A stretch of 64,000 nt of DNA, taken from the NCBI GenBank assembly GCA_002786025.1, contig NHNW01000054.1, forward strand, positions 62,001 to 126,000, written 5' to 3'. The stretch is from Zasmidium citrigriseum (Eukaryota > Ascomycota > Dothideomycetes > Mycosphaerellales > Mycosphaerellaceae). Of this stretch, positions 44,319-55,467 are shown piece after piece. The position numbers and the translations under genes are program-made. The notes beneath the pieces are model-generated. The model was given only the letters and a program-made list of their open reading frames with translations, was not told where the DNA came from and made no database searches. Position 1 is the first letter of the stretch. Each line of letters starts with the position of its first letter.

Positions 44319-45473
44319 TCACGGCTTCTCGAAAAGATAATGACAAACCCCCCATTCCTCACCCCCATTCCACGCAAAAAGCTCCGCACACGCCATATAG
44401 AAAACCTGCCACCGATGAAACCACCTCAAAGCCTCCGACTTGCCATACGTCTCCTCCAAATGCGGCATCAAATCCCTCTTATTACTGTTCATCTTCCGCA
44501 GCCAGTCGTTGCACGTCTTCGCGTAGTGTTTCCCGCTGACCCACCATTGCTGTTGGAGATTGAGGTCTCGCTGGAAGTACAACAGCAGATCCGCCGAGGG
44601 CATGGTCCCGCCCGTGAAGAAGTGGTCCGTCATCCAACCGGATTCGAAGTCGTAGGGGCTGGTCTTGTGGGCGAAGAGGTGCACGAAGAGTTTTCCTTGA
44701 GGTTTGAGGAGAGTGGCGACTTTGGCGAGGAGGAGCTCGTAGTTTTTCATGTGTTCGAAGAGTTCGATGGAGAGGACGCGGTCGAATTGGGAGGCTAGGG
44801 GCGTGTTGCTGAAGTCGTACGTTGCTATGTCGCTGGTGATGACTTCGAGGTTGGGGAGGTTTTTGGATTTGGCCTGCGAGTCGATGTGTTGTTTCTGCGT
44901 GCGGGAGTTGGAGAAGGCGGTGATCTTGGAGTTGGGGAAGACTTCGGCGAGGTAGAGACTGAGAGATCCCCAGCCGCATCTAGACAGATATCAGCATTTA
45001 AGTCATGTCGAGAAAGGGCGGACGGTTCACAAACCCAAGATCAAACATCCTCATACCGTCCTTCAGCTGAGCCTTCTCAACATAGCTCTCCAGCATAGCA
45101 ATCTCAGCCTGGGCCAGCGTTTCAGTTCCCTTGGGATACAGACAACTGCTATACTTCATTCTTGGACCCAGCATCGTGGTAAGAACACCTGTCCCGACTT
45201 CATAATGCTGCTCGTTCGCCGTGGCAGTGTCAATGGCAATCGGCCGGCTTCGAAGTAGTTCGACATATTTCATCTTGGTCTCGTAGCTTTCTGCCAGGCT
45301 AGTCGATTTGATGAGATTGATTCTCTGCTGGAGCTGGCCCTGGATGCCTCGTCGGAGGATGAACTCCGGGAGGTAGCCGCCATCTACGACGGTCTCGATG
45401 AGGGAGTCTGAAGGTCGTGGTCAGAAGGTGGTAGACGATGAGAGTCCCGGGGATGATACGTACCGTAGTTCAT
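44319..45473 (-). CDS. SAM-dependent methyltransferase, cyclopropane-fatty-acid-synthase type
   Basis: Three exons (45464-45473, 45035-45407, 44319-44979) give 347 aa. The first exon is only 10 bases (MNY plus one base); its gtacgt donor and the cag acceptor keep phase. The SAM site MFDLGCGWGSLSLYLAE crosses the second splice. Family features are GPRMKYSSCLY, SNSRTQKQHI, SIELFEHMKNY and HLFAHK. Relatives make cyclopropane fatty acids or methylate other lipids and small molecules, so the exact reaction is open. It follows the sulfatase on the same strand. Confidence 0.86.
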
Positions 45474-45957
45474 CGTGAGTGAGCAGCACGGGTGTCAGAG
45501 TCTATTCTATGTTCTATTTTGACACGGGAGCTCTGCACATCTCGATGCAAGGAACAAGTGAAGTTGCCGTTGAGGGAAGCAATGCCGGCCACCGTGACGT
45601 CATGGACTTTTTGGTGGAATGTGATCGATTTCACCGGCCTCGAATTCCAACACCAAGAACGTGACATTATCAGAATTACTTATCCGGATGACTGCTCCGA
45701 AGGTGTCTACAGAGAGCTTGAACTGATGCTCAACCCGACAGCTAGGAAAAAGAAGCGGAGAGTCAGGACAAGTACCTACGTACTACACCTATCAAGATCA
45801 TCGGATCTGAACATCTCGAACGATCCGAAGAGCTAGATTTACCGCCAACGATCGTATGTACCAATTGCAGCAAACTTCCGCTCCCACTGCTATACCCCTT
45901 TCCACACATACAACTCATCCCCTTTCCCCCTCGTCCGCCTGACAATCGCCTCAAATC
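45474..45957. promoter_or_regulatory. Intergenic before the small Cys-rich frame
   Basis: About 480 bases, divergent promoter by position. No repeat or RNA gene seen. Confidence 0.35.
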
Positions 45958-46182
45958 ATGTGCTGGGAACGGCACGTCCACTATCTTGAATGCGATTGTA
46001 TCAAGTGGGTGATCTATGACCGATGTCCAGACTTTCCCTACTGCAGAAATGTAAGAAGAACCAGTGAGGATCAGAATCGAACGTATGTTGAGAACAAGAC
46101 TTGCACTTACTGCTCGGATAGGGGCGCGACGAGGAGAATTTGGTTGAGCTTCTCAAATTCGGCCATAGGTTCTTACAAATAA
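45958..46182 (+). CDS. Small Cys-rich protein, hypothetical
   Basis: An ATG-started frame of 74 aa with seven Cys in a regular layout: an early MCWERHVHYLECDC, then CP...YC, then CTYC. There is no signal peptide, so an intracellular zinc-binding protein is more likely than a secreted effector. A gt-ag pair could splice it to other exons (a further open stretch follows from about 46192). I do not recognise the family by name and the gene itself is not certain. Confidence 0.4.
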   Translation: MCWERHVHYLECDCIKWVIYDRCPDFPYCRNVRRTSEDQNRTYVENKTCTYCSDRGATRRIWLSFSNSAIGSYK

Positions 46183-46490
46183 CGAGTGCAGATGAAAGTT
46201 GAGGAGATGGTCCTCCAATCAATACGAACGTTCCGACAACTTCAAACCGTTTCTTCACAAGAACTTGCTCAGCTCGCTTGCTGGGCATCGACATCTTTAG
46301 TAGAATACGAAGCCAAAGCACCAACTTTGTAAGTACCTCCTGATTCTACTCTGTCGTCTATACTCTATTGGGAATGCAGGCATTTGAGCATTCTCATAGA
46401 ACCATTCGAATCTAGGACCATGCAATCCGCCGAGAGTTTTCACGACATCGTTGGAGAACAATCGTCCTTCGAAAAATCGACTTGGCTGCT
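46183..46490. other. Intergenic or possible extra exon
   Basis: Contains an open stretch from about 46192 to 46330 that could be a further exon of the Cys-rich gene; evidence is weak. Confidence 0.3.
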
Positions 46491-48233
46491 TTACTCATCA
46501 AGCCATTTCGGCACATCGAGAGCATGGTAACCATCAAATGCCGCTTGGACGCATTTCTCAAGGCTATCGAAATGGACCTTCCTCTTTACCAACCCCGGGG
46601 CATAATGAGCGTATTTGGCAGAGTTGGTCATGATGTTTCCACCTCCTGGAACGACAATCGGCTCCTCCAACATACACCAACATGTATCGGAGATGATCTG
46701 AGCGGCTATCTCGTCGAGGATCTTTTGGCGGCCGGACTTTTGAAATTTGGCGTAAGTGTGACGGCTTGTGGTGATTACGAGCGGGATCGTTGTTGGTCTC
46801 ATGTGGCCTTCGCAGAGAGTCGCTAACGAGTGGAGCTCTTCAAGTGAGAAATGGGGATTTCCTAGGGCGACCATGGAGACTGATTCATCAGTTGCAGTGT
46901 TGAGATCTTGCCAGCAACGTGTTAGATCTGAACGTTGGATCTGAGTCCGCTTCAGATGTGGGTACTCGTCTTCGATTGAGAATGCTTCTGGGGTTATGCC
47001 ACGGATGTGGAACATTGCTGCGGAAGATGTTGTGGCGAATGCTGCGCCAAAGGCTTTGAGGTCGGATATGCTGGGTGCCATATGTTCCATTCCGAGGACG
47101 ACGGGGATTCTAGAACCGCTCAAGAGACCGACGCAGTATCCAAGAAGAGGAAAGATCGATTCGTTGTGGCCCGGCAATGGAGGTACCTCTAGCACGACTT
47201 GCGGTGCTCTTTGTTCTGCGTTATGGCAACCAGCGGCTGGGGCCCGTCCAGTCAAAGCGATACAAACATCGATGAAGTCCGGATACTTCTGCGTCCTCGC
47301 CCCAAGAACACTGTTCGCAAAGACAACCGCATTCGACTCTCCCCACCCGATATGCTGCCCGCTCTTGGGTTTACTCTCAAGCAAGTACGGCGCACAGGTA
47401 AATGTTGGCCGAGCTCCCATTCTCACATACGCATTCCCTAGCCTGTTCGCGGCGTTCGCTTTTCCCGGTTCCATACCGATCTCTCGCCATCGCCTTTGAT
47501 CGATTGAGAGTGAGTTCATCGAGGTTGGTACTGCGACTTTTGCGTCTGGAAGAGCGAGAAGGGATTCCGCAAAGAGTAAACTGGCCGGTCCTGTATAGAC
47601 GCATGCATCGATGTGTGCTTGAGATACGCTGACAAGACTAGTAGCACCTTGGAGTTGGGCGAACTTGATGAGGATCTCTATGGCAAGGCCTTTGGCATTG
47701 TTCGGGCCCTTTAATAAGAGAGTTTGGTCGTCTTCTGAGAGGTTGAGTCGGCTGGTTGGGGTTGGTTCTTCTTGCATTTCTTTGTGTGGTGGGAAAGAGG
47801 TGCCTTCGACAGCCGCTTGAACGTTGCATCCTGCAATCTTGACATGTTGATATCTTTCCAACGATGCAAAATCCTCAGACGACAAAAGCACAACGGGTAT
47901 GCTTCTGTTCAGTAATTTCTCAGCAACAATCACTCCCAGCGTAATAATCTCCTCCCGTTCTTCAAATATCAATCCAGCAGGGGCAGTCTTCGCGAGCATC
48001 AATTCCAGCATAGCCACGCTTCCACTGCATGATCCACGGCCTGAGGGAATTGCGAGAAGGTGTTCTGGGAGACATCTGCCTGAAAGTGGGTGGTGTCGAT
48101 CGATGATTTCGCCTGTGGATGGGTTCGTTCCGCCCCAGAAGCCGAGGGGTGTTTTCGACCAGAGCAAAGGACCGGAGGCTTCGCCGTTGACGAGGGATGA
48201 TCCTCTGGTATTTAGAATGCTATCTGAAGGCAT
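46491..48233 (-). CDS. Aconitase X (AcnX), fused swivel and catalytic domains
   Basis: A single exon of 580 aa. The N-terminal part (about 1-150) fits the small swivel domain (former DUF126), with PLSGRCLPEHLLAIPSGRGS and SGSVAMLELML. The rest (about 165-580) fits the large catalytic domain (former DUF521), with SVSQAHIDACVYTG, TSMNSLSIDQRRW and GWGESNAVVFANSVLGART. In many prokaryotes the two parts are separate proteins; here they are fused. Characterised members are dehydratases (cis-3-hydroxy-L-proline dehydratase and archaeal mevalonate-5-phosphate dehydratase), with an iron-sulfur cluster in at least some. The fungal substrate is not evident. It may serve amino acid or hydroxy acid breakdown. 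Confidence 0.86.
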   Translation of the reverse strand: MPSDSILNTRGSSLVNGEASGPLLWSKTPLGFWGGTNPSTGEIIDRHHPLSGRCLPEHLLAIPSGRGSCSGSVAMLELMLAKTAPAGLIFEEREEIITLGVIVAEKLLNRSIPVVLLSSEDFASLERYQHVKIAGCNVQAAVEGTSFPPHKEMQEEPTPTSRLNLSEDDQTLLLKGPNNAKGLAIEILIKFAQLQGATSLVSVSQAHIDACVYTGPASLLFAESLLALPDAKVAVPTSMNSLSIDQRRWREIGMEPGKANAANRLGNAYVRMGARPTFTCAPYLLESKPKSGQHIGWGESNAVVFANSVLGARTQKYPDFIDVCIALTGRAPAAGCHNAEQRAPQVVLEVPPLPGHNESIFPLLGYCVGLLSGSRIPVVLGMEHMAPSISDLKAFGAAFATTSSAAMFHIRGITPEAFSIEDEYPHLKRTQIQRSDLTRCWQDLNTATDESVSMVALGNPHFSLEELHSLATLCEGHMRPTTIPLVITTSRHTYAKFQKSGRQKILDEIAAQIISDTCWCMLEEPIVVPGGGNIMTNSAKYAHYAPGLVKRKVHFDSLEKCVQAAFDGYHALDVPKWLDE

Positions 48234-48637
48234 TTTGAATGTATACGATCGTTAGTGTTTGTTGAAATGCGATGTGTTGGCTGTCCATTTTCGCGGTCGG
48301 ATCGCGATCGCGATCCCGAGCCGGTTGATGAGAAGTTGGCCGAGCGTCATGATTGTTTGCCCGGTGCTCTCTGCCGATAAAGAAGTTCGAATGGTGATCG
48401 TTTGCGTGTGCTAATCACTGTCCTCGTCGTCAATCCATTCATTTTCGAAATTCCGTCGATGTTGTCGAAGAAAGACCTTCGACCTCAAAGTTGGAAGCCT
48501 TTGCAACGCAAGCCAGCTCCGTGGCTAGCCGAGAGCAATTTTGCAGCGGATATAAACACAATGGAAGCGTTTGTGCCATCCAATCAGGAGGCATCCAGCG
48601 GTGCGTCATGGCACATGGGATATATCCTTCTTTAGGC
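48234..48637. promoter_or_regulatory. AcnX promoter region and tRNA 5' flank
   Basis: About 400 bases between the AcnX start and the tRNA. No further feature seen. Confidence 0.4.
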
Positions 48638-48725
48638 GGCTTGATGGTCTAGGGGTATGATTCTTGCTTTGGGTTCAATGAAAACAAGTTGCAAGAGGTC
48701 CGGCGTTCGAATCGCCGTCAAGCCC
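48638..48725 (+). tRNA. tRNA-Pro (anticodon TGG) with a 16-base intron
   Basis: The acceptor stem GGCTTGA pairs with TCAAGCC (48718-48724). The anticodon stem CTTGC/GCAAG encloses TTTGGGT, with the anticodon at 48670-48672. An intron of 16 bases (48674-48689) lies at the standard place one base after the anticodon. The T-arm is CGGCG-TTCGAAT-CGCCG. The A-box (TGGTCTAGGGGTA) and B-box are intact. Confidence 0.93.
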
Positions 48726-48729
48726 GTTC

Positions 48730-48745
48730 TTTTTGATCGTTTTTT
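48730..48745 (+). terminator. RNA polymerase III terminator of the tRNA
   Basis: Two T runs (48730-48734 and 48740-48745) follow the tRNA directly, as expected for Pol III termination. Confidence 0.75.
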
Positions 48746-50306
48746 GGTCGAGATATCATCGACCAAAGATTTTCGAGCGATCTGGCTTTGGGCGGCGACA
48801 GTGCGCTTATGAACGCTTTTTCGGCCAAACTTTTGGTGCAGCGGAGCCTCTCCGTGACCTCTACTTTCTGTTTGAACATGTTTCTAACCTTCTACGACTT
48901 GATGTTCGACAATGTGACATGATAGGGGAAATATTCAGGAGGCTTGGCGCGGCTGCGCTAGCGTTAACGAACGATTCTACGATCCTATCTCGACACCCAG
49001 CAGCATTGAATTGAGCACTTGATCTCTACGATACAACGAATGAATGTTGGAGAGCTTGAGCGGTGTGGTAGCAAGCTGACCAAAATCAAATGCGACGGGG
49101 AAAGTTTGCAACGTTGGTGCGGCTGGGGTAATTCCTTGGCACCCGAGCTTCTCCGCCTCTCCCACCTCGACTTTCTGGTTTGCGCTGTTCTATACATCTG
49201 TATGACCACTGGAAAGATCCGCTAGCAGTAGTATTTGCGATCTCTGCCTGCATACAAGCCATTGTCTTCAGCTGCGGATTTCTTGTCAGGCACCGACTGA
49301 GGTCAAAGATGTCCTAATCCGGACTAGCTCATCATTACTAAGCGGCTGAACTTCAGTCTCCGGCTTTCGAGTACCTCCTACCACACATCATCAAATCGAC
49401 GTGCATCGAATTCTTCCATCGAGAGATCAAATTGCGACTGCATCAAGCATTTTCGTCGCCTTTCAATGTGAAGGGCGCCAGTTTCAACGGCATCCGAACA
49501 CCAAGAGCAAGCGTCAACGACATAGTCTCTTCGGTACTTTCGAATGGAGCGAAACACATTGACTGTCGATCACCATCCCCATACGGCTCCTCAGCTTCAG
49601 TTTTGCTCGAATTCGAATCCAGCCACAAGATGTCAAGGTAGCAGCAGGAAAGTGCTTCAACTCGCCACCAGAAGCCACAATCTAGCAAACATTCGGCAAT
49701 GGGGTCAAGCAGGCGTTCTCCGCGGGCTCTCTTCAGTCCTCAAGTGCACCTGACTGCTTCACTACCTTTCAGAGCACTTCTCACAATCCGCAATTCCCGA
49801 GGGCGGCTTGAAGTGCTCGCCATACCGCATAGTGGCTACCCACAAGCTTCGCCATCCCCGCAAAGATCGTCACAACCTTCAATGTAACCTTCTTTCGGCT
49901 TTACGTCTATGGGGACAAGCAAGCCCACCAGCACCTTAAGCTACGCCACTTACTCCAGCCGATCAACCGAACTTGACTCGAAGCGTCCGCACCTCCGCCA
50001 TATACAGCAGGTGCGATCGCCGCGGAATGCTCTGCGCGCCGGATCAGCGCTGTACTATGAACCATACCCTGCATGAGAGCAGCTTCTGACGAACCGTCGC
50101 AGGGGACGTACTCGCCGCGAAGAGAGGGGAATGCCAAATGGGACCGGACGATTTGCAAAACGCTCCTCGCGATTGGCGGACTGCACCTAAGCCACTGGAG
50201 GGACTACAGCGACATTGATCAAAGTCAAGAGACTTTCTGCTGGATGCTAACCCGTCTTGGCCGGCAAAACGATGTCTTCCTCTCGGTGGCAAAGAAGCAA
50301 CATGCC

Positions 50307-50313
50307 TGTATAT
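50307..50313 (+). promoter_or_regulatory. TATA-like box of the peroxygenase gene
   Basis: A TATATA stretch lies about 80 bases before the ATG at 50388. The position suits a core promoter; it is not proven. Confidence 0.35.
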
Positions 50314-50387
50314 AGGTATCCTGGAAGAGATCACAGACATCCATCCACGGGACGTTTTCTCAACAGTCTTTGCAACGATCATCCACA

Positions 50388-51860
50388 ATGCGACGGAATC
50401 TTCAGCTTCTTGCCACGGCTCTGCCGTTGGCCGCAGCATGGCCTATGGTCATGGACGAGGTGTCCAAGCCAAAGGTGCTCCAGAAGCGCGTGGTCTATCC
50501 TACAGTGCCACCACCAAAGTTCACCACGAAGCGAGATAACTGCGGTTTCCACGGTCCTTGCACAACCTTCGACCCAGAAGATCAGTTCGTCGATGTCGGT
50601 CCAGGCAGCGGGCACGAGTTCCAGTCACCTGGACCAAGCGACCGTACGTTACGCAAAGGGCAGAAGCCCACCTGCGTCCTGCAACATGTTTGAGGCATCT
50701 ACTGACCTTTGCCTTTTCTTCCAGTTCGGGGACAGTGTCCAGGTTTGAATGCAGCAGCCAACCATGGTTTCCTGCCTAGGAATGGTCTTGCCACAACTCA
50801 GCAGAGTACGTCTCCAGCGATCACATGCCATAGTGAACGAGGCTAACGAATATGTAGCAATCGACGGTCTTGAGGCCGCATACAATATGTCACCCGACCT
50901 TTCATTGATTCTGGCCGTCATTTCTATCGCCATCTCCGGCGATCCCATCACGGGCAAGTGGTCGATCGGTAGCGGCTTCAATGGCGCATTGGGCCTTCTG
51001 GGCAAGCCTACTGGCATCATGGGTACACACAACCGATACGAAGGAGATGCATCCATCGTTCGAGTAAGTCATCAGTGGAACTCAGAGTCGACGCAAGGCT
51101 AATACATCCGCAGGGCGACGCATACATGCACGACGGCAACGTCGACGCCTTCGAGATGCACCGCTGGGAACACCTCTACGCCCAGCTCGGCCCCGAAGAC
51201 AACTTCTCCCACGACAAGGCCGCCGCACAGGCCTACTACACCATGCGCTTCTCCGTCCTGAATAATCCGTACTACTTCTCCGAGCCGTTCTCCGGCCTCG
51301 TCGCCCCTGACGCGCACAACTTCGTCGTAAACTTCATGTCCAACCACTCCGCGGAGAACCCCGGCGGCCAACTCACCGGCGAGCAACTCAAGCAGTTCTT
51401 CTCCGTCACCGGCGAGCCCGGCAACTTCGTCTGGAACAAGGGCCAAGAGCGCATCCCCCTCAACTGGTACCGTCGTCCATCTGGCCAGCAGATGAACACC
51501 GTCGACACCAACGTCGATACTGTTATCAACAACGGCATGTATCCAGGCATCATCCAGTTCGGCGGTAACACCGGCACCACGGACTCGTTCGTCGGCATCG
51601 ACACGGGCGATCTCACCAAGGGTGTATTTAACGGTGCTAGCTTGCTCGAGGGTAACAATCTCTCCTGCTTCTTCTTGCAGGCTACCCAGGCTGGTCTTGC
51701 GGATCCGCTTTCGCCGCTTCTGGAGCCCGTTGGTGAGATTATGGACTATTTGAGCAAGAATTTGGGGCCGCAGATTGAGGGTCTTAACTGCCCGCAATTG
51801 ACGAGCTATAACAATTATTTGTTTAGCAAGTACCCGGGTGCTAAGTATACTGGCACCTAG
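50388..51860 (+). CDS. Secreted heme-thiolate peroxidase (unspecific peroxygenase / chloroperoxidase family)
   Basis: Four exons (50388-50643, 50725-50805, 50858-51063, 51114-51860) give 429 aa. A signal peptide (about residues 1-17) is followed by a propeptide-like region. The heme-thiolate motif is QCPGLNAAANHGFLPRNG, with the Cys ligand near residue 90. The acid-base motif is YEGDASIVR (about 173-181). EGD followed by Arg marks the long unspecific peroxygenases, while chloroperoxidases have EHD. Such enzymes use hydrogen peroxide to insert oxygen into C-H bonds or oxidise halides. The protein is likely secreted. The N-terminal region before the heme Cys (about 85 aa) is long for the family. 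Confidence 0.87.
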
Positions 51861-53989
51861 GAGGTGCCGAGATTGATTGAGAGAGGATTATGATACCATT
51901 ATGGGAGGAAATTACTCTGAATGAATGTATGCTCAACGAAAAGCTGAATGATAACGAGTATCTCGGACGATGATTCTGAGATGAGATATTGTGCTCTATT
52001 TTCGTCATCTCGCACTTTCACACCTGTCACCGTCCACCACTGCCTGACGCCGCCTAATATTCCGTGTCTTGTCCAGTCAACATCGTCACTCTTTGATTAG
52101 CAAGGAAGAATGGGTGGGGAGATTCCAGATGAGACACTTCAGCGCAACCGCCATTCCAATCGTTGATATGTACACCTTCTCCGATCACCATCAATTGAAC
52201 CACGCAAGTTTCGGACGCTGTCTTTTCGTGCACAACAATGTGACGACCGCCTGATCTAACCCCGGACCCATCATCAAAAGAACTTCCTGCAACGTCACAT
52301 AGCAGCAGCAAAAGCAATCACGATCTTCGCATTGCAGGAAAGCATTTACCTCAATCGATGAGACAGGCGCGGATCTAATACCATGAGACTTTTCAAAGTA
52401 CATGAGCATCTAGAGACAACAAGTGAACGCAGACTTGGGTGGCGTTCCATCGCTACAATCCTGCTTGCCCGACCGACACTGGAATTCAGAGTCGCAAAAG
52501 ACAGAATTTTACGTCAAGAGGATAGCACATCGAGAGTAATCCTCTATGTGCATGAAAGTATTTGCTTCAATCGATCAGACGCCCGGGAATCTGAGCGGAA
52601 GGAGTTGCGGTCATGAGGACTGAGGGCAGAGGGCTTTCCATGTATGCATGTACATCCATCGATAGACAGACGATGCACATTTGACTTGAGCAAGCAAGCC
52701 TTGTACGTCAACGAACAGCAAAAGGCGTCTCGTAGCCGCAGGAAAGCATTTGCCCCAATCGACGATGAAGCATTCGACGAAGAGTGTCATGAGGCTCCTC
52801 TATAGGCATATACATCCACAGGCAGATGATCCTGGATGGTGTGTATCACAGGTTATGGCACAAAGCCACGATCCGAGCGGACGGGTATACTGCACTGTAA
52901 CTGCAGAGTACGTCGATCTTCAAAGGTTGCGCTTTTGGAGAGCCATCAAACTGCCGGAGAGTACCTGATGCGATACCTGTCAATCTCCGGCACAGCTTTC
53001 CCGAGGGAATGTTCCCTTTTGAATGAAGCCGAATTATAGACTCGGAAAATGGATGTGGTTCTGTTCTTGGGTCGTCCGATCCCATTCGATTAGGCGGTGG
53101 TGAGATACTGCAGATCACTGCGATATTCGCTCGGCTTTTGATGGCTTCGGCTGGAGTCTCGAAGGGGAAGGAGACTGGACGAGAACACAGAATCAGCGAA
53201 AGGCATGACTCTCCACGGTACCAAAACATCGCATGAGTCGTTTCTCAGTTGCGTTCTGTTCGAGTTCCCTCGCAACGACCCAGCCGCGAACCAACCGTAT
53301 GGAGTCGGGTACAGGAGCATGTCCTTTCAAATCCGCCTTTATTACTCCAGTTGGGTAACCCTCTTAATACCCTGGTGTTCAAGACACACTCTCAGAGCCT
53401 CACGAACGGTCTTGCATATATGCGAAATATGGGAGAAAGCCAAAAGGACGATGAAGTAGCATTCCTGACGGCTTTTCAGCGTGGCCAGAGTCCAGAAGCC
53501 ACATCGCTGCTCGATCGCGTCTCCGCCTCGGTCATCGTCTGGTTTCGGGATCTGGTGAATGAAAGAACAATTTTCGATGTTCGTTTCGTTCGGTTTTGGA
53601 CGTTTGATTGAAGCATGTGAAAGAAAAAGGTGAGTGAGTGAAAAGGTGGTCCAAAAATAGCCTGAATCCTACGTCAGAGCCGCCAGGGGTCAAAACAAGA
53701 ACTTCGTTTCGCCAACGGTCAGACAAGCGGCGACAAACATTCCGCTCGTTCGCTGGTGGTTGGTAAGTCTGAGACGAGCACAGCCGCCCAAGACAGCAAG
53801 AAGCCCCAAGTTGCTATTGCTGTCTCTCGGCGATGAGTATGCTACGCTCTTTCTGATTCTTCAGTCTTTTCTTTCCTTGCGGCCACCTTCACTTTGGGCA
53901 CGCGTACAACACGCGCTGCGGCAGACATCCAGACATATTGATCACCAGGATCAAACACCAGACAGCGCACAACATCGCCACGACCGACC
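51861..53989. other. Gene-poor stretch with degenerate tandem repeats
   Basis: About 2.1 kb without a recognisable gene. The part 52292-52850 is built of three diverged repeat copies. Some open frames near 53200-53600 show no conserved features. Confidence 0.45.
52292..52850. repeat. Three degenerate tandem repeats of about 200 bp
   Basis: Copies begin near 52292, 52511 and 52705, each with ACGTCA. Each has a best-conserved core about 33-42 bases later: GCAGGAAAGCATTTACC (52334), GCATGAAAGTATTTGCT (52550) and GCAGGAAAGCATTTGCC (52738), followed by CAATCGA. A later CATGAG (52382, 52614, 52788) is also shared. The spacing is 219 and 194 bp. The copies differ by many substitutions, so the duplication is old. 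Confidence 0.55.
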
Positions 53990-55060
53990 ATGTCGAACAG
54001 TTCACTACCCAACTGCGAGCTCGCCCCCGAGACAGCGCGCTCCGATGCTGGCGTAGCAGGAGCTGGAGTATGCCAATCCATATCTACAACATACCTTCTA
54101 TACTAACATAAATCTCAAGATCCTCCTCGCCTTCATAATAACCGCCGGCCTCGCCCTCCTCCTCTCCGCCTGGATTGTCCTCAGCGAAATCCGCGGCCGC
54201 AGCACGCGCACAATCTCCCGCAAAATCCTCTCCGGTCTCTCCGACCAACAAATAGTCGAAGGCATCGGCATCCAAATCGTCGGGCTCTCCAAAATAAACT
54301 CCATGGTCCCTTACCACTTCTTCATCATCTGGATGCTATCCCTCTTGTCCACCGCGACGAACTTCGCCGCCCTGATGGCGCTGGTGCAGGACTTCAAAAG
54401 AGATTGGGTGCTGAGGTGGCTGCGGCAGTTTGCCATGTTTGTCAATTTGGTGCTAACGATTGTGTTTGGGGTTTTTGTGCTGGAGAGTAATTTGGAGAGG
54501 TTGAGTCCCACGTTGCCGGTGGTTTGTGTGTGGAAAGAGCATGCCAAGAGTAGTGAGGGTCAGGGGAACAGGACGTTGAGTTTTGTGGGGACTATTGTGG
54601 TTATTGCGGTCAGTGTGATCATTTTTGCATTGGGCACGTGGTATTTGCACATGAAGAGGCAGAGGTGGGGCAAGATTGTGAGGTGTGTGAGTTTGATTGT
54701 GCTCATGGCTATGGCGATTGGGGCTGCGGCGAGGGTTATTATCATCTCGCAGGCTTTTGGGCATCCGAGTGTGAAGCTGGCGGATGGAGGGGAGAAGGAG
54801 TGGAGTTTTGGGCAGTTGCTGACTATGCTGCTGCTCATTCTGCCCTTCGTTTCTGCGCTGGAGATACTCAGGGGTGAGTAATATCCTTGCACCTAACGGT
54901 GATCTGTGACTGACATCTTCTAGGCGACATGCAAGTCCCCGAGGTCAGCCCTCACGCAGATTCGGACCAGATACCATTGACGTCCGGCGATGGCGGCGCA
55001 GAGCTCAAGCCTGTCTCTGACAATCGCTATACCTACCAACCGAACCCATTCTTTCGATGA
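53990..55060 (+). CDS. Polytopic membrane protein, hypothetical
   Basis: Three exons (53990-54067, 54120-54873, 54924-55060) give 322 aa. The first intron has a gtatgc donor and an ACTAAC branch; joining gives the first helix GAGILLAFIITAGLALLL. About seven hydrophobic segments follow, then a polar C-terminal tail with Asp and Pro. This fits a widespread family of fungal integral membrane proteins without an assigned function. I cannot name a substrate or partner. Base use in exon 2 turns from C/A-rich to G/T-rich near 54400. Confidence 0.72.
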
Positions 55061-55467
55061 GATAGCTCAAGAAGTAATGCCTATCGTTCAGTACCTTCGG
55101 CTCGATTCACCTCATGTCAAGAACAAGGTCAAGCTTCCATACTTGGAGCTTGGCTTCCACCTGCATTAGCAACATCGATCAGCACGCCACGCGCGGAGCT
55201 TTTCAACGCGAATGCCTTTCCTTGATTGGAGACAATGGAGTCTCATCCGCGTGTGTGCCGGGTTCTCGAGATATCAGTGGCTGTCTTGGCTTGAGATGCT
55301 GGTGAAAGTTCATGCAACGGTATGCTCGAACATCCACCCAACAGAAACGATCTTGCTTTTTGGGACATGTTGCTGATCACTGAAGCAGAGACTTTCTATA
55401 TAGTATTACCCAAAGTCATGCATCGGTATGAGTGGCACCCCACCCGAACCTATCAACGTCGCCCATC
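55061..55467. promoter_or_regulatory. Upstream region of the glutamic peptidase
   Basis: About 400 bases; it holds a TATA-like site at 55395-55403 and otherwise nothing I can assign. Confidence 0.4.
55395..55403 (+). promoter_or_regulatory. TATA-like box of the glutamic peptidase gene
   Basis: TCTATATAG lies about 65-70 bases before the ATG at 55468, a usual distance for a fungal core promoter. Confidence 0.4.

Larger units (their letters stand above)
48726..50387. other. Intergenic, no gene recognised
   Basis: About 1.66 kb between the tRNA and the peroxygenase start. Apart from the T runs and a TATA-like site near 50307, I see no gene, repeat or mobile element. Confidence 0.45.

Noticed and set aside
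51099..51797. A 232-codon minus-strand frame opposite the peroxygenase
   Set aside because: It mirrors the conserved C-terminal exon of the peroxygenase; no family features in the antisense protein.
53249..53611. A 120-codon plus-strand frame in the gene-poor stretch
   Set aside because: No conserved motif, a long frame in the same area on the other strand, and no splice or start context that supports it.
48726..53989. A mobile element in the gene-poor stretches
   Set aside because: I looked for transposase or reverse-transcriptase motifs, terminal inverted repeats and long terminal repeats and saw none. The ~200-bp repeats do not carry element ends.
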